A DNA stretch of 64,000 bases, from assembly GCF_025215495.1 (NCBI RefSeq), contig NZ_CP104302.1, forward strand, positions 2,790,001 to 2,854,000, in the 5' to 3' direction. The notes under the pieces were generated by a model. It made no database searches, was not told the DNA's origin, and was given only the letters and a program-made list of their open reading frames with translations. Position numbers and translations under genes: made by a program. The first letter of the stretch is position 1. Every line of letters starts with the position of its first letter. This DNA is from Mycolicibacterium brumae (lineage in GTDB: Bacteria > Actinomycetota > Actinomycetes > Mycobacteriales > Mycobacteriaceae). Shown here in pieces: positions 1 through 7,228 of this stretch.

Positions 1-578
1 TCCAGCACCGCCGCCACCTGCTGCTCATCCAGTGTCGACGGCAACTGCTTGTCGGCGCGCAACCGGATCCTGCTGGTCCGCTCCGGTCGAGAACCCAAGT
101 GCGCCAACAAAGGCCGCCACGAGCTACCGCCAGACCTGCGTCGCTGCCACGTCACCAAAAGATCACCCAGATCGACACCGTGACGCTGATGGAACTCATA
201 GAACGCCGACACCGCCGACAGTTTCCGGTTCACCGTGGCCTCTGAGCACCCCGCCGACGCCAGGGTCGGCAGCGCCACCACGTTAGGCACATCCCGACTC
301 TCTGGCCCCAGTCTCAGCCAGGCGACGAACCGGCCCACATCCTCCAGACGCACATTCGACCACACCAGACCCGCCCGGGCACAAAACGCGAACCAGTCCC
401 GAAGATCATGGGCATACGCACGCACGGTGTTGACGGAGCGTTCCACCGCATGCAGATGAGCCAGGAACGCCTCGACCGGCTCCACCGTGCACGCATCGGC
501 ACCCACCACCGTCCACGATTCCAGATCGCCGAACGGCATCACCACCCGCTGCACCACGTAACCCGGCGAGGGCGTCAT
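1..578 (-). CDS. Tyrosine recombinase/phage integrase, N-terminal part (runs off the window)
   Basis: The minus strand is open from an ATG at 578 to the window edge, about 192 codons. The translation starts MTPSPGYVVQRVVMPFGDLE and contains ERSVNTVRAYAHDLRDW around residues 46-62. That is the helical core-binding (SAM-like) domain typical of tyrosine recombinases, with the S-x-N-T-V-x-A-Y signature. A second helix pair follows (EATVNRKLSAVSAFYEFHQR), again standard for this domain. The catalytic C-terminal domain with the Arg/His/Tyr residues lies outside the window. GTG two codons upstream is an alternative start. It diverges from the recombinase operon on the plus strand, so it is likely a separate mobile element rather than part of that operon. 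Assignment as an integrase is firm; whether it is intact cannot be judged. Confidence 0.8.
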   Translation of the reverse strand, partial: MTPSPGYVVQRVVMPFGDLESWTVVGADACTVEPVEAFLAHLHAVERSVNTVRAYAHDLRDWFAFCARAGLVWSNVRLEDVGRFVAWLRLGPESRDVPNVVALPTLASAGCSEATVNRKLSAVSAFYEFHQRHGVDLGDLLVTWQRRRSGGSSWRPLLAHLGSRPERTSRIRLRADKQLPSTLDEQQVAAVL

Positions 579-641
579 GGACACTAAAGATAACCGGTCC
601 ACGACGAAATACCCTGAGCCTCAAAGGGTGTGTCGACTACA

Positions 642-914
642 TCAAAGACACCCAACCAATGGGCTGTAGATAACACGCTCCATCCGCAGCTCAGCGACCT
701 CACCGCGCAGGCGTTTGAGCTCCTCGACATCGTCGCGGCTCAACTCCCCACGGCCCTCCCGGGCCTCCCGGTCCCGAGTGACCCAATTGCCCAAGGTGCC
801 CTCGTTGACCCCCAGATCCCGAGCGACCTGGGCAATCGGCTTACCCGTCTCATGAACGATCCGAACAGCTCCTTCACGGAACTCCCGGTCGTACTTCTTC
901 CGTTTCTCTGACAT
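642..914 (-). pseudogene. 3'-truncated IS3-family orfA (transposase helix-turn-helix subunit)
   Basis: The frame encodes 90 residues. The first 80 (MSEKRKKYDREFREGAVRIV onward) are the same as the intact OrfA at 5214, including the HTH region PIAQVARDLGVNEGTLGNWV. The last ten residues come from flanking DNA. The leucine-zipper end of OrfA is lost and no orfB follows. It could at most give a DNA-binding fragment able to recognise the IS ends; I treat it as a remnant. Confidence 0.85.
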
Positions 915-960
915 CGCTACTCCTTATAGCTGATGCCTCTACGGTCTCGGGGGAAGGTCA
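674..960 (-). mobile_element. Truncated IS3-family element, left end only, inverted relative to the full copy
   Basis: These 287 bp are the reverse complement of the left end of the intact IS at 5168-6466: terminal inverted repeat at 936-960, ribosome binding site and the first about 80 codons of orfA. Identity appears complete over the parts I compared by eye. Homology stops at 674, inside the orfA codons after AELRMER. The reading frame then runs into unrelated sequence (VIYSPLVGCL) and stops at 642. The right half of the element, with orfB and the right inverted repeat, is missing. The intact end (960) abuts a 5'-truncated recombinase gene, so this insertion probably caused the loss of that gene's N-terminal half. 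Confidence 0.9.
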
Positions 961-961
961 C

Positions 962-1546
962 GACGACCTAATCGAGCGGCGGGGAAAGCTCTACGTCGCC
1001 ATCGGATCCCAGCGCATTCCACTGGTCCGGTTCACCAACAAGGACCGGGCCAAAGCCGTCCGGCTCCTCGATGACGGCACCATCGACCCACTCGCGTTGT
1101 TCGTATCCCGCAGCGGACTCCCACCCGGACTCGAACGCTGGAACCAACTCTTCGCCGACGCTCGCGAACGAGTCCGCCACTCCGGCCACCGAGACCAGCC
1201 GCCCCGCCACGTTCACGTCACACCTCACACGATGCGACATTCTTACGCGGTCCGGATGCTGGCCGCGCTCATGAAGGAAGGACGACAGCGCGCCGGAGAC
1301 GCCTACCTGCTGCTGGCAAACCCCGTACTGACCGTCAAGGAACTCCTCGGCCACGCCAGCGTCCAGACCACCATGCACTACCTCCACGCCGCAGGCACAT
1401 GGACCGAAGACGTTCCGGCCGCCCTCGCGGGAACCGCAGCCGACGTCGTAGGACATACCGATGACGACCCCGGCCCCGACCCCGAGACCATCGAGGACGA
1501 CTGGGATGAGCCCGACGTTGGCCCCGATGCCGGAGACGTTCAGTGA
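962..1546 (+). pseudogene. 5'-truncated tyrosine recombinase (first of a trio), catalytic domain only
   Basis: An open frame runs straight out of the IS remnant from 962 to a TGA at 1544. It lacks an ATG or GTG near the junction; TTG at 1097 is the only plausible later start. The residues are a tyrosine recombinase C-terminal half. HTMRHSYAVRML supplies the H-x-x-R-H box, and LLGHASVQTTMHYLHA supplies the G-H box and the Tyr nucleophile. An acidic tail of about 45 residues follows. The N-terminal core-binding domain and the first catalytic Arg are missing. The stop overlaps the next gene's GTG (GTGA at 1543-1546), as expected for the first gene of a coupled recombinase operon. It is probably non-functional. 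Confidence 0.8.
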
Positions 1547-3237
1547 GGGGCTCCTACTCGACCCCCGACGTGCCCGCGAATTCTGCGACACCGTCGGCGT
1601 CGAACGATGGCCGGTTCACCTTCGAGTGGGCCGTGTACAGCGACACACTGACCTACACCATTGACCCCTCGACGTTTGAGACACCGGTTATCGCAGCCGA
1701 ACTCGCAGGGACTTGGCTCGAGGTGCTTACTGAGTTCGGGCGCATGGAGTACTCACTCACGTCAGGGCTTCTGAGCTTCTTGCGGTCGATGGGTACGCTA
1801 CCGCTGACCGACGATCAGAAGACCGCATTCGCGTTGCGGGACTTGCGCCGGGCACATTTGGACCTGTGGGAACTCAATATGCTGGCTAGTCACCGAGAAG
1901 CGAAATCAGACACCGCCTATCGCAAAGTCGTCCACGTCTTCGCCCTCCTTCGACGGCACGAGGATGACCACCCCGGCACGCTTCATGAACAGATCGCCGA
2001 TCGGTTGGCGCGACAACCGCGCTTATGGCACCACCGCAACGACGGACTGCCGCCGCTGAGCGAGCAGGAGACCCGCGCATGGCGCCGATGGGCTTACCAG
2101 AAGGCGAAAAATGCTCTGTCCCAGCCGGACCGAGGCATTACCGACATCGACGTCCAGACCGCCACACACGTACTGCTCAGCCTCGCAACCGGCGAACCGC
2201 CTGAGGTGCTCCGCGCCCTGACCGTTCACGACATCGAAGCCACTACCACGGCCGAAGCAGAGGACTCGGTGTCCACGCTGTCGCCGATAGACAGACTCCG
2301 CTATCTCGCCGAGAACGACCTCATCGACCTGCTCCGCGTCCGATACACCAAGAACCGCGCACACGAAACGTACGACGAGGTGTACGCCCGCCGTGACACC
2401 GCTCCATTCACCGCGTTTCGCTGGGCCGTGATGCTCAACGCAGCCGCCCGCGCCGAATCTGATAACCCCTCATTGATCCTGATGGAGGATGTTCATGGGA
2501 GAGTGAAGCAACCACCTTGGCAGCGCCTGGCTTACCGGCTATCTGAGATTGCCGCGCGGAACAGCCTTCCGCTATCGGGTCCGAACCAATGGGCACGGCT
2601 GCGCAAGGTTGCCACCACCCGCGAAGTGCTCGCCGACCCCAAGTCCTACCTGGCTAACGGGCGCCGCCACTCCGCGAAGACCTTCTTCGGCCACTACACC
2701 AACAGCACTGTTCTCCGCGCCGAAGCCGGCCGCATCCTCATCGACAGCGTCAACGACATATTCGACAGCGCTATCAACGGTCCGACCATCGTTAGCCCGG
2801 ACGCTGAGCAAGCCATCCGAGCCGGTGCAGACGCGCCCGGCCTCGACCAGGACACCGCCAGCGCTCTAGTTGCCGGCCAACTCGACGGACCACACACCGG
2901 ATGCCGCAATCCTCTCGACAGCCCCTACGAGAAGAAAGGAACGGTCTGCACCAAGTCCATCACCGGCACCTGCTTCGCGTGCCCCAACGCGCTCATCACG
3001 CTGCACCACCTGCCGGCTGCCCTCGCGATCCAGGACATGACACATCCCGATCGCGCCGCCGACCCGGAAACCTGGCAGACGCACTGGAAACCGATCTACG
3101 ACACCATCACTGAGGTGGTCCTGCCGACCTTCACTCCCGAGCAGGTCAAGCACGCCCGCCAGCAAGCGAACCTGACACCGATCGACGCAGGCATTCTCAA
3201 CGACATGCGTGGCGTCCCGGAAGCACCGGCATCGTGA
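1543..3237 (+). CDS. Tyrosine recombinase-like protein, second of trio (TnpB-like), 564 aa
   Basis: The start is the GTG at 1543, coupled by a GTGA overlap to the truncated upstream recombinase. The length and the mixed-helical layout match the long middle recombinase of Tn554-like and recombinase-in-trio elements. LLSLATGEPPEVLRALTVHD (about residues 209-228) sits where the first catalytic Arg box normally lies. FFGHYTNSTVLRAEAG (about 384-399) corresponds to the G-H box. The usual Tyr some nine residues after GH is not obvious there, so catalytic competence is doubtful. The C-terminus has a four-Cys motif (CRNPLDS, then VCTKSITGTCFACPNALIT) that probably binds zinc and recurs in the third recombinase. 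A second GTGA overlap couples it to the next gene. Confidence 0.7.
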   Translation: MRGSYSTPDVPANSATPSASNDGRFTFEWAVYSDTLTYTIDPSTFETPVIAAELAGTWLEVLTEFGRMEYSLTSGLLSFLRSMGTLPLTDDQKTAFALRDLRRAHLDLWELNMLASHREAKSDTAYRKVVHVFALLRRHEDDHPGTLHEQIADRLARQPRLWHHRNDGLPPLSEQETRAWRRWAYQKAKNALSQPDRGITDIDVQTATHVLLSLATGEPPEVLRALTVHDIEATTTAEAEDSVSTLSPIDRLRYLAENDLIDLLRVRYTKNRAHETYDEVYARRDTAPFTAFRWAVMLNAAARAESDNPSLILMEDVHGRVKQPPWQRLAYRLSEIAARNSLPLSGPNQWARLRKVATTREVLADPKSYLANGRRHSAKTFFGHYTNSTVLRAEAGRILIDSVNDIFDSAINGPTIVSPDAEQAIRAGADAPGLDQDTASALVAGQLDGPHTGCRNPLDSPYEKKGTVCTKSITGTCFACPNALITLHHLPAALAIQDMTHPDRAADPETWQTHWKPIYDTITEVVLPTFTPEQVKHARQQANLTPIDAGILNDMRGVPEAPAS

Positions 3238-5189
3238 CGGCCAGAAGATCCCCGCGAGAATCCCCAGCATTGTGGAGGAACCCCTTCACCGCGGAGGTGC
3301 GCGTCTGGCCCCATCTTGCCGGCGGCCCGCAATACGGCGACGACCCATGGGATCTCGCCCTTGTGGCCAACCGGGTCAACATGGCAGAGCGCTACATTCA
3401 CTTCGCCAGCGCTCCGGATGTGCACCGCATGACCGTCAAGAACATCCTCATGACGGTCGCAGCCCCCGACCGCGAAGTCGTCGTAGAGGCGGGCGTCATC
3501 CGCCGCGGCGACGGAACACCACCAGCAGGGCTATACGACTGCTTTCGCAAGCTCGTCGTCATCGCCAAGTGGTCCGAGGACAACGGAACCGCCCGCTTCG
3601 CCGACTGGACTCAAGCCGACGCCGATCGTTTCCTCGATGACCTCCGCACTGGCCAGCACCGCGCGGGCGGCGTCGGACTCACCGCGACGAGTATCCGTGG
3701 GTACGTCACCACCTTGCGGTTGCTGCGAGAGTGCCAGGCAGTTCTGCCCGATGCGCTTTCCTTCTTCCCCTGGGCGGGCCGCAGCGCTTCCAGCGTCAGC
3801 GGTGAAGTCACGCACACCGAGAACACCACGCCGCCCCTCCCGTGGGAGACCTGGGCGCCGCTCATCACCGCATCATGGGTAATCGTCGACCGATTCAGCG
3901 ATGACATCATCGCCGCGACCGATACTCGAGCTGCGCTTCCGAAGGAGCCACGAGGACCAGCTGGAGCCAACGCGTACAACGCCTTGCTCGACTGGACGGA
4001 GCAGCGCGGTCTGTTACCCCTGCATACCGGGTTCGGCCGCACCAAACATCAACGAGGAGAGCCGAATACGACACTGCTAGAAAAACTCCTCGGCATCAAC
4101 GCCAACGTCCTCAACCGGGCGAGCCACCAGTACATGCCGGACGCCACGGCACTAATCGCAACCGCTGCGGCCGACCCGCAGCGGGCGACTTTCGGAGGAC
4201 TGCACGTGCCGACTGCCGTCGTCTCCCACCCGGACGGGACAAGCAGCCCGTGGGTGGAGGAGTTGGGCCTCGGTGAAACCGAGTATCTCGAAAGCGTGCT
4301 CCGCGCTGCTTGCTACATCCTGATCGCCAGTCTTACCGGCATGCGCGACAGCGAGATCCAGGAACTGACATGCGACAGTCACACCACCAAGGACGGACTC
4401 GCCGCGCTCCGCAGCATCCAGCACAAGGGCAACGACCATCCTGACGGTGAGCGCCGAACGTGGTGGGCACCCAGACCTGTCATCCGGACCGTCGAGGTGC
4501 TGGGCGAACTCACAAGACACGACACGCATCTGTTCGCCCGCCGCAGTGGCAACGCTGGCTCCTACGCCCCGAATCGCGACATCGCCAGGCTCATCGCGTT
4601 CGTCAACGATGACCCCGCCCAACGACCAGGACGCGGTCGGGGACTCGGGCTGGAACACATCGCGATCCCGAACGGCCAGGCCGTCAACGCAACCTCCCTC
4701 CGACGTGCGTTCAGTGTCTTCGCCACCACCCGCCCCGGAGCGGAACTCGGATTGGGAATCCAACTGGGACACAGCGCATGGCGGATGACCACCGGCTACA
4801 TGAGTGACGGACAACAACGGGCCGTACGCCTCATGGACGACGAACGCAAACGCGTCCTGCACAGCGACGCCGCCGCCCTGCTGCAGGCGGATAGTCCCGT
4901 GGCAGGGCCGGCAGCTCACCACGTGACCGGATTCCGCGCACAGATCATCACCAACTCTGACCGCGCCGATCGCCTCACCGCAACGCTAGCCGAGCGACTT
5001 CACCTGGGGCTCACCAATGACTGCATGTGGAACCCGGCAACCAGTAGCTGCGGCGGCGACCGCCCAAAACTCGGCGACCACGTGTGCGTCGGCGTCGACT
5101 GCACCAACGCCCTACTGCGCTCTGCACATGTCGGCGTGATCGCCAGTGCCATCGACCGCATCGACACTGACCTTCCCCCGAGACCGTAG
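3234..5189 (+). CDS. Tyrosine recombinase, third of trio (TnpA/C-like), C-terminus replaced by IS insertion
   Basis: The GTG at 3234 overlaps the previous stop. Catalytic landmarks are present: the first Arg box in LTGMRDSEIQEL (around residue 368), a second Arg in SLRRAFSVFATT (around 488), and LGHSAWRMTTGYMSD with the Tyr nucleophile (around 510-525). A C-terminal cysteine motif (CMWNPATSSC and CVGVDCTNALL) parallels the one in the middle recombinase. The frame enters the left end of the IS after codon 645 and stops at 5189, so the last six residues are IS-encoded. Removing 5168-6466 plus one copy of the CAC duplication restores a 695-residue protein ending at 6623. Only the acidic C-terminal about 50 residues are lost, so partial activity is possible. 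Confidence 0.8.
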   Translation: MTARRSPRESPALWRNPFTAEVRVWPHLAGGPQYGDDPWDLALVANRVNMAERYIHFASAPDVHRMTVKNILMTVAAPDREVVVEAGVIRRGDGTPPAGLYDCFRKLVVIAKWSEDNGTARFADWTQADADRFLDDLRTGQHRAGGVGLTATSIRGYVTTLRLLRECQAVLPDALSFFPWAGRSASSVSGEVTHTENTTPPLPWETWAPLITASWVIVDRFSDDIIAATDTRAALPKEPRGPAGANAYNALLDWTEQRGLLPLHTGFGRTKHQRGEPNTTLLEKLLGINANVLNRASHQYMPDATALIATAAADPQRATFGGLHVPTAVVSHPDGTSSPWVEELGLGETEYLESVLRAACYILIASLTGMRDSEIQELTCDSHTTKDGLAALRSIQHKGNDHPDGERRTWWAPRPVIRTVEVLGELTRHDTHLFARRSGNAGSYAPNRDIARLIAFVNDDPAQRPGRGRGLGLEHIAIPNGQAVNATSLRRAFSVFATTRPGAELGLGIQLGHSAWRMTTGYMSDGQQRAVRLMDDERKRVLHSDAAALLQADSPVAGPAAHHVTGFRAQIITNSDRADRLTATLAERLHLGLTNDCMWNPATSSCGGDRPKLGDHVCVGVDCTNALLRSAHVGVIASAIDRIDTDLPPRP

Positions 5190-5192
5190 AGG
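5168..5192 (+). repeat. Left terminal inverted repeat of the IS
   Basis: It begins TGACCTTCCCCCGA and pairs with 6442-6466 read on the other strand (TGAGCTTCCCCCGA). The same 25 bp occurs in inverted orientation at 936-960 as the end of the truncated copy. Confidence 0.9.
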
Positions 5193-5213
5193 CATCAGCT
5201 ATAAGGAGTAGCG

Positions 5214-5504
5214 ATGTCAGAGAAACGGAAGAAGTACGACCGGGAGTTCCGTGAAGGAGCTGTTCGGATCGTTCATGAGACGGGTAAGCCGATTGCCCAG
5301 GTCGCTCGGGATCTGGGGGTCAACGAGGGCACCTTGGGCAATTGGGTCACTCGGGACCGGGAGGCCCGGGAGGGCCGTGGGGAGTTGAGCCGCGACGATG
5401 TCGAGGAGCTCAAACGCCTGCGCGGTGAGGTCGCTGAGCTGCGGATGGAGCGTGATGTCCTCAAGCGATCCGTGGTCCTGTGGGTGAAGGAGGCGACGAA
5501 GTGA
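5214..5504 (+). CDS. IS3-family transposase OrfA, 96 aa
   Basis: This is the DNA-binding half of an IS3-type transposase. KKYDREFREGAVRIV followed by QVARDLGVNEGTLGNWV is the helix-turn-helix of the Tnp_1 family. A heptad-rich stretch (EELKRLRGEVAELRMERDVL) is the leucine zipper used for OrfA/OrfAB assembly. The ribosome binding site AAGGAG lies eight bases before the ATG. The stop overlaps a GTG (GTGA at 5501) in the orfB frame. I see no A-rich slippery heptamer of the classical IS3 type in the overlap, so OrfB may be made by coupling, or by a -1 shift at a less obvious site. Confidence 0.93.
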   Translation: MSEKRKKYDREFREGAVRIVHETGKPIAQVARDLGVNEGTLGNWVTRDREAREGRGELSRDDVEELKRLRGEVAELRMERDVLKRSVVLWVKEATK

Positions 5505-6436
5505 GCGTGGCACGCTTTGTCGCTGACCAGAGGACCAAATACCGTGTGCCGCATACGATCACGTGCGCTCTGCTGGGGGTGAGTCTGGCGTGGTTCTATA
5601 AGTGGATCGCCCGCGCGGATGACCCCGACGGTGTGCACACTGAGCGGGAGCGCCGCCGTGCTGAGCGTGACGCCGCGGTCAAGGAGGCGTTCGGCAAAGC
5701 CCGGGAATTGCACGGGTCACCGCGGTTGGTCGCAGACCTGCGTGATGAGGGGTGGGCGGTCTCGGAGAAGACGGTGGCCGATTCGATGCGCCGTCAGGGG
5801 TTGGTGGCGCGGCGGATCCGCCGGCGGCGGTGCCTGACGGTTCAGGATCCGTCGGCGCCGAAGTTCCCTGACCTGGTGAAACGGAAGTTCAGCGCCGATC
5901 GGCCGAATCAGAAATGGGTGGGCGATATCACCGAGATTCCGACGGAGTCGGGTCAGAAGTGCTACTTGGCCACCGTGATCGATTTGTTTGGCCGGCGGCT
6001 GCTGGGGTCGGCGATGGGCCTGCGTCCGGACGCCGAGTTGGCGTGCGCGGCGATCAAGATGGCCGTGGCGGTCCGCGGCGGCCGGGCGGTGATCTGGCGT
6101 GAAGATCCTGGTCAGCGGGTGATTTTCCACAGCGACCGGGGCAGCGTCTATACCTCCAAGTTGTACGCCAAGACGTGCCGGAAGCTGGGGATCCGGCAGT
6201 CGATGGGTCGGGTGGGATCATGTTTCGACAACGCGGTCGCGGAATCGTTCTTCTCATCGCTGGAGTGGGAAGTGCTGTCCCGCAACCGTTTTCATGATAT
6301 TGTGGATGCGCGTCCAGTGGTCATGGATTGGTGTCACACTTTCTACAATCACCAACGCCGGCACAGTGCCGCAGACGGGTTATCGCCCGTCGACTACGAA
6401 ATCAGGGAAGCCAACACCAAGCCGGAAGCGGCATAA
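5501..6436 (+). CDS. IS3-family transposase OrfB, DDE catalytic subunit, about 311 aa
   Basis: The protein has the rve-type integrase core: the first Asp in KWVGDITEIPT, the second in VIFHSDRGSVYTS, and the Glu in FDNAVAESFFSSLEWE. HTFYNHQRRHSAADGLSPVDY is the usual IS3 C-terminal motif. An HTH_21-like segment (SPRLVADLRDEGWAVSEKTV) precedes the core. The frame is open back to 5480, allowing a -1 frameshift OrfAB fusion. The GTG at 5501 within the OrfA stop gives a stand-alone start (VSVARFVADQRTKYRVPH). No inactivating change is seen, so the element is likely active. Confidence 0.93.
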   Translation: MSVARFVADQRTKYRVPHTITCALLGVSLAWFYKWIARADDPDGVHTERERRRAERDAAVKEAFGKARELHGSPRLVADLRDEGWAVSEKTVADSMRRQGLVARRIRRRRCLTVQDPSAPKFPDLVKRKFSADRPNQKWVGDITEIPTESGQKCYLATVIDLFGRRLLGSAMGLRPDAELACAAIKMAVAVRGGRAVIWREDPGQRVIFHSDRGSVYTSKLYAKTCRKLGIRQSMGRVGSCFDNAVAESFFSSLEWEVLSRNRFHDIVDARPVVMDWCHTFYNHQRRHSAADGLSPVDYEIREANTKPEAA

Positions 6437-6441
6437 GGAAC

Positions 6442-6466
6442 CCTCCACGATTTCGGGGGAAGCTCA
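6442..6466 (-). repeat. Right terminal inverted repeat of the IS
   Basis: Read on the minus strand it begins TGAGCTTCCCCCGAAATCGT. It differs from the left repeat at four of 25 positions. Confidence 0.9.
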
Positions 6467-6623
6467 CACCTACCTCGATCAACAGCGCGGCCATCCGGCT
6501 CTCATCGAACAGATGCGCCGAGACCGCGCAAACCTCGCCCGCATCCGCCGCGAACTCACCACGGCCGACGACCCAGACGACCTCTACGACGACGACCTGG
6601 ACCAGGAGAACGAACATGCCTAG
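6467..6623 (+). pseudogene. Displaced 3' end of the third recombinase gene
   Basis: Joined to 5165 after removing the IS and one CAC copy, this reads on in frame as DTYLDQQRGHPALIEQMRRD and ends in an acidic tail (DDPDDLYDDDLDQENEHA) with TAG at 6621. It is separated from its gene by 1.3 kb and has no start of its own. The frame happens to be open through the end of the IS. Confidence 0.85.
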
Positions 6624-7041
6624 CCCCACCCGCAAGCGCGTCAGCGATGCCGTCATGCAAGCGATCGCCGACGCCATCACCGCCATTGAGAACAGCTCCG
6701 ACATGCCACGCACCAAAAGACAAATCGAAGCGATCACCGGCCGGAGTCACGACGCCGTCGCTCGCGCCTTCGTTCAGGACCGAATCGAGAACAGCTCGTA
6801 CCGTCTCAACAGCCGCTTCGAGCAACTCACCGCGAACCTGACTAGGGGTGACAGCCTGAATGCCGCTGCGATCCGTAACGACCGGCAGACCATCGCCGAA
6901 CTACGCCAGAAGAACCGTGACCTACACGACCAACTCGACCGCTTCGCCACCGCACTGTTCGCGCGGCAGCTTGATGCCGAGAACGAGCGGGCGGAGATCG
7001 AACTCGTCACGCGAATCCGGCGAGGCCAGCGGGGGGAGTAA
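6616..7041 (+). CDS. Small coiled-coil transposon accessory protein (DUF6262/TnpC-like), 141 aa
   Basis: The ATG at 6616 overlaps the last codons of the recombinase 3' end by 8 bp, so the gene was translationally coupled before the IS insertion. The protein begins with a basic N-terminus. A likely helix-turn-helix follows (MPRTKRQIEAITGRSHDAVARAFVQ, residues about 36-60). A long charged coiled coil comes next (RQTIAELRQKNRDLHDQLDRF, about 91-111). Small proteins of this type are regularly the last gene after the recombinases of Tn554-like elements, where TnpC modulates transposition. The family name is from memory of this context, not a search. Confidence 0.7.
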   Translation: MPSPTRKRVSDAVMQAIADAITAIENSSDMPRTKRQIEAITGRSHDAVARAFVQDRIENSSYRLNSRFEQLTANLTRGDSLNAAAIRNDRQTIAELRQKNRDLHDQLDRFATALFARQLDAENERAEIELVTRIRRGQRGE

Positions 7042-7228
7042 CGAGTTTCGCCCACGCGGATCTGTGCGGATCGGTTCGATGAGCGAATCGAGCACAATGA
7101 TCGCCCGGCCCAAGTCCGCAGAAGCTACACCGGACGCATCGTCGGCGTGATCCGATCGCCGCTCGGGCGACGCCCCGCCGGGATCGACAGACCGTCACCA
7201 AAACGCACCGTCAAAACGCGGCGTTGGT

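Larger units (their letters stand above)
5168..6466 (+). mobile_element. IS3-family insertion sequence, complete, 1299 bp
   Basis: The element carries orfA and orfB with orfB in the -1 frame. The ends are 25-bp terminal inverted repeats (5168-5192 and 6442-6466) matching at 21 of 25 positions, both starting TGA and sharing CTTCCCCCGA. A 3-bp direct repeat CAC flanks it (5165-5167 and 6467-6469), the usual target duplication size for the family. Boundaries are confirmed independently: excision restores the interrupted recombinase frame. A truncated inverted copy of its left end lies at 674-960. Confidence 0.95.

Noticed and set aside
630..911. 93-codon frame on the plus strand over the IS remnant
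   Set aside because: It is the antisense of the truncated orfA; the same shadow appears opposite the intact orfA at 5217-5513.
674..6466. Composite transposon bounded by two IS copies
   Set aside because: The left copy keeps only 287 bp and a single TIR, so it could not act as a full flanking IS. The content is explained better as an older recombinase element hit twice by the IS.
7042..7228. tRNA or attachment site at the right end of the recombinase element
   Set aside because: No cloverleaf can be drawn and no direct repeat of the left side was found by eye; the 187 bp hold nothing I can assign.
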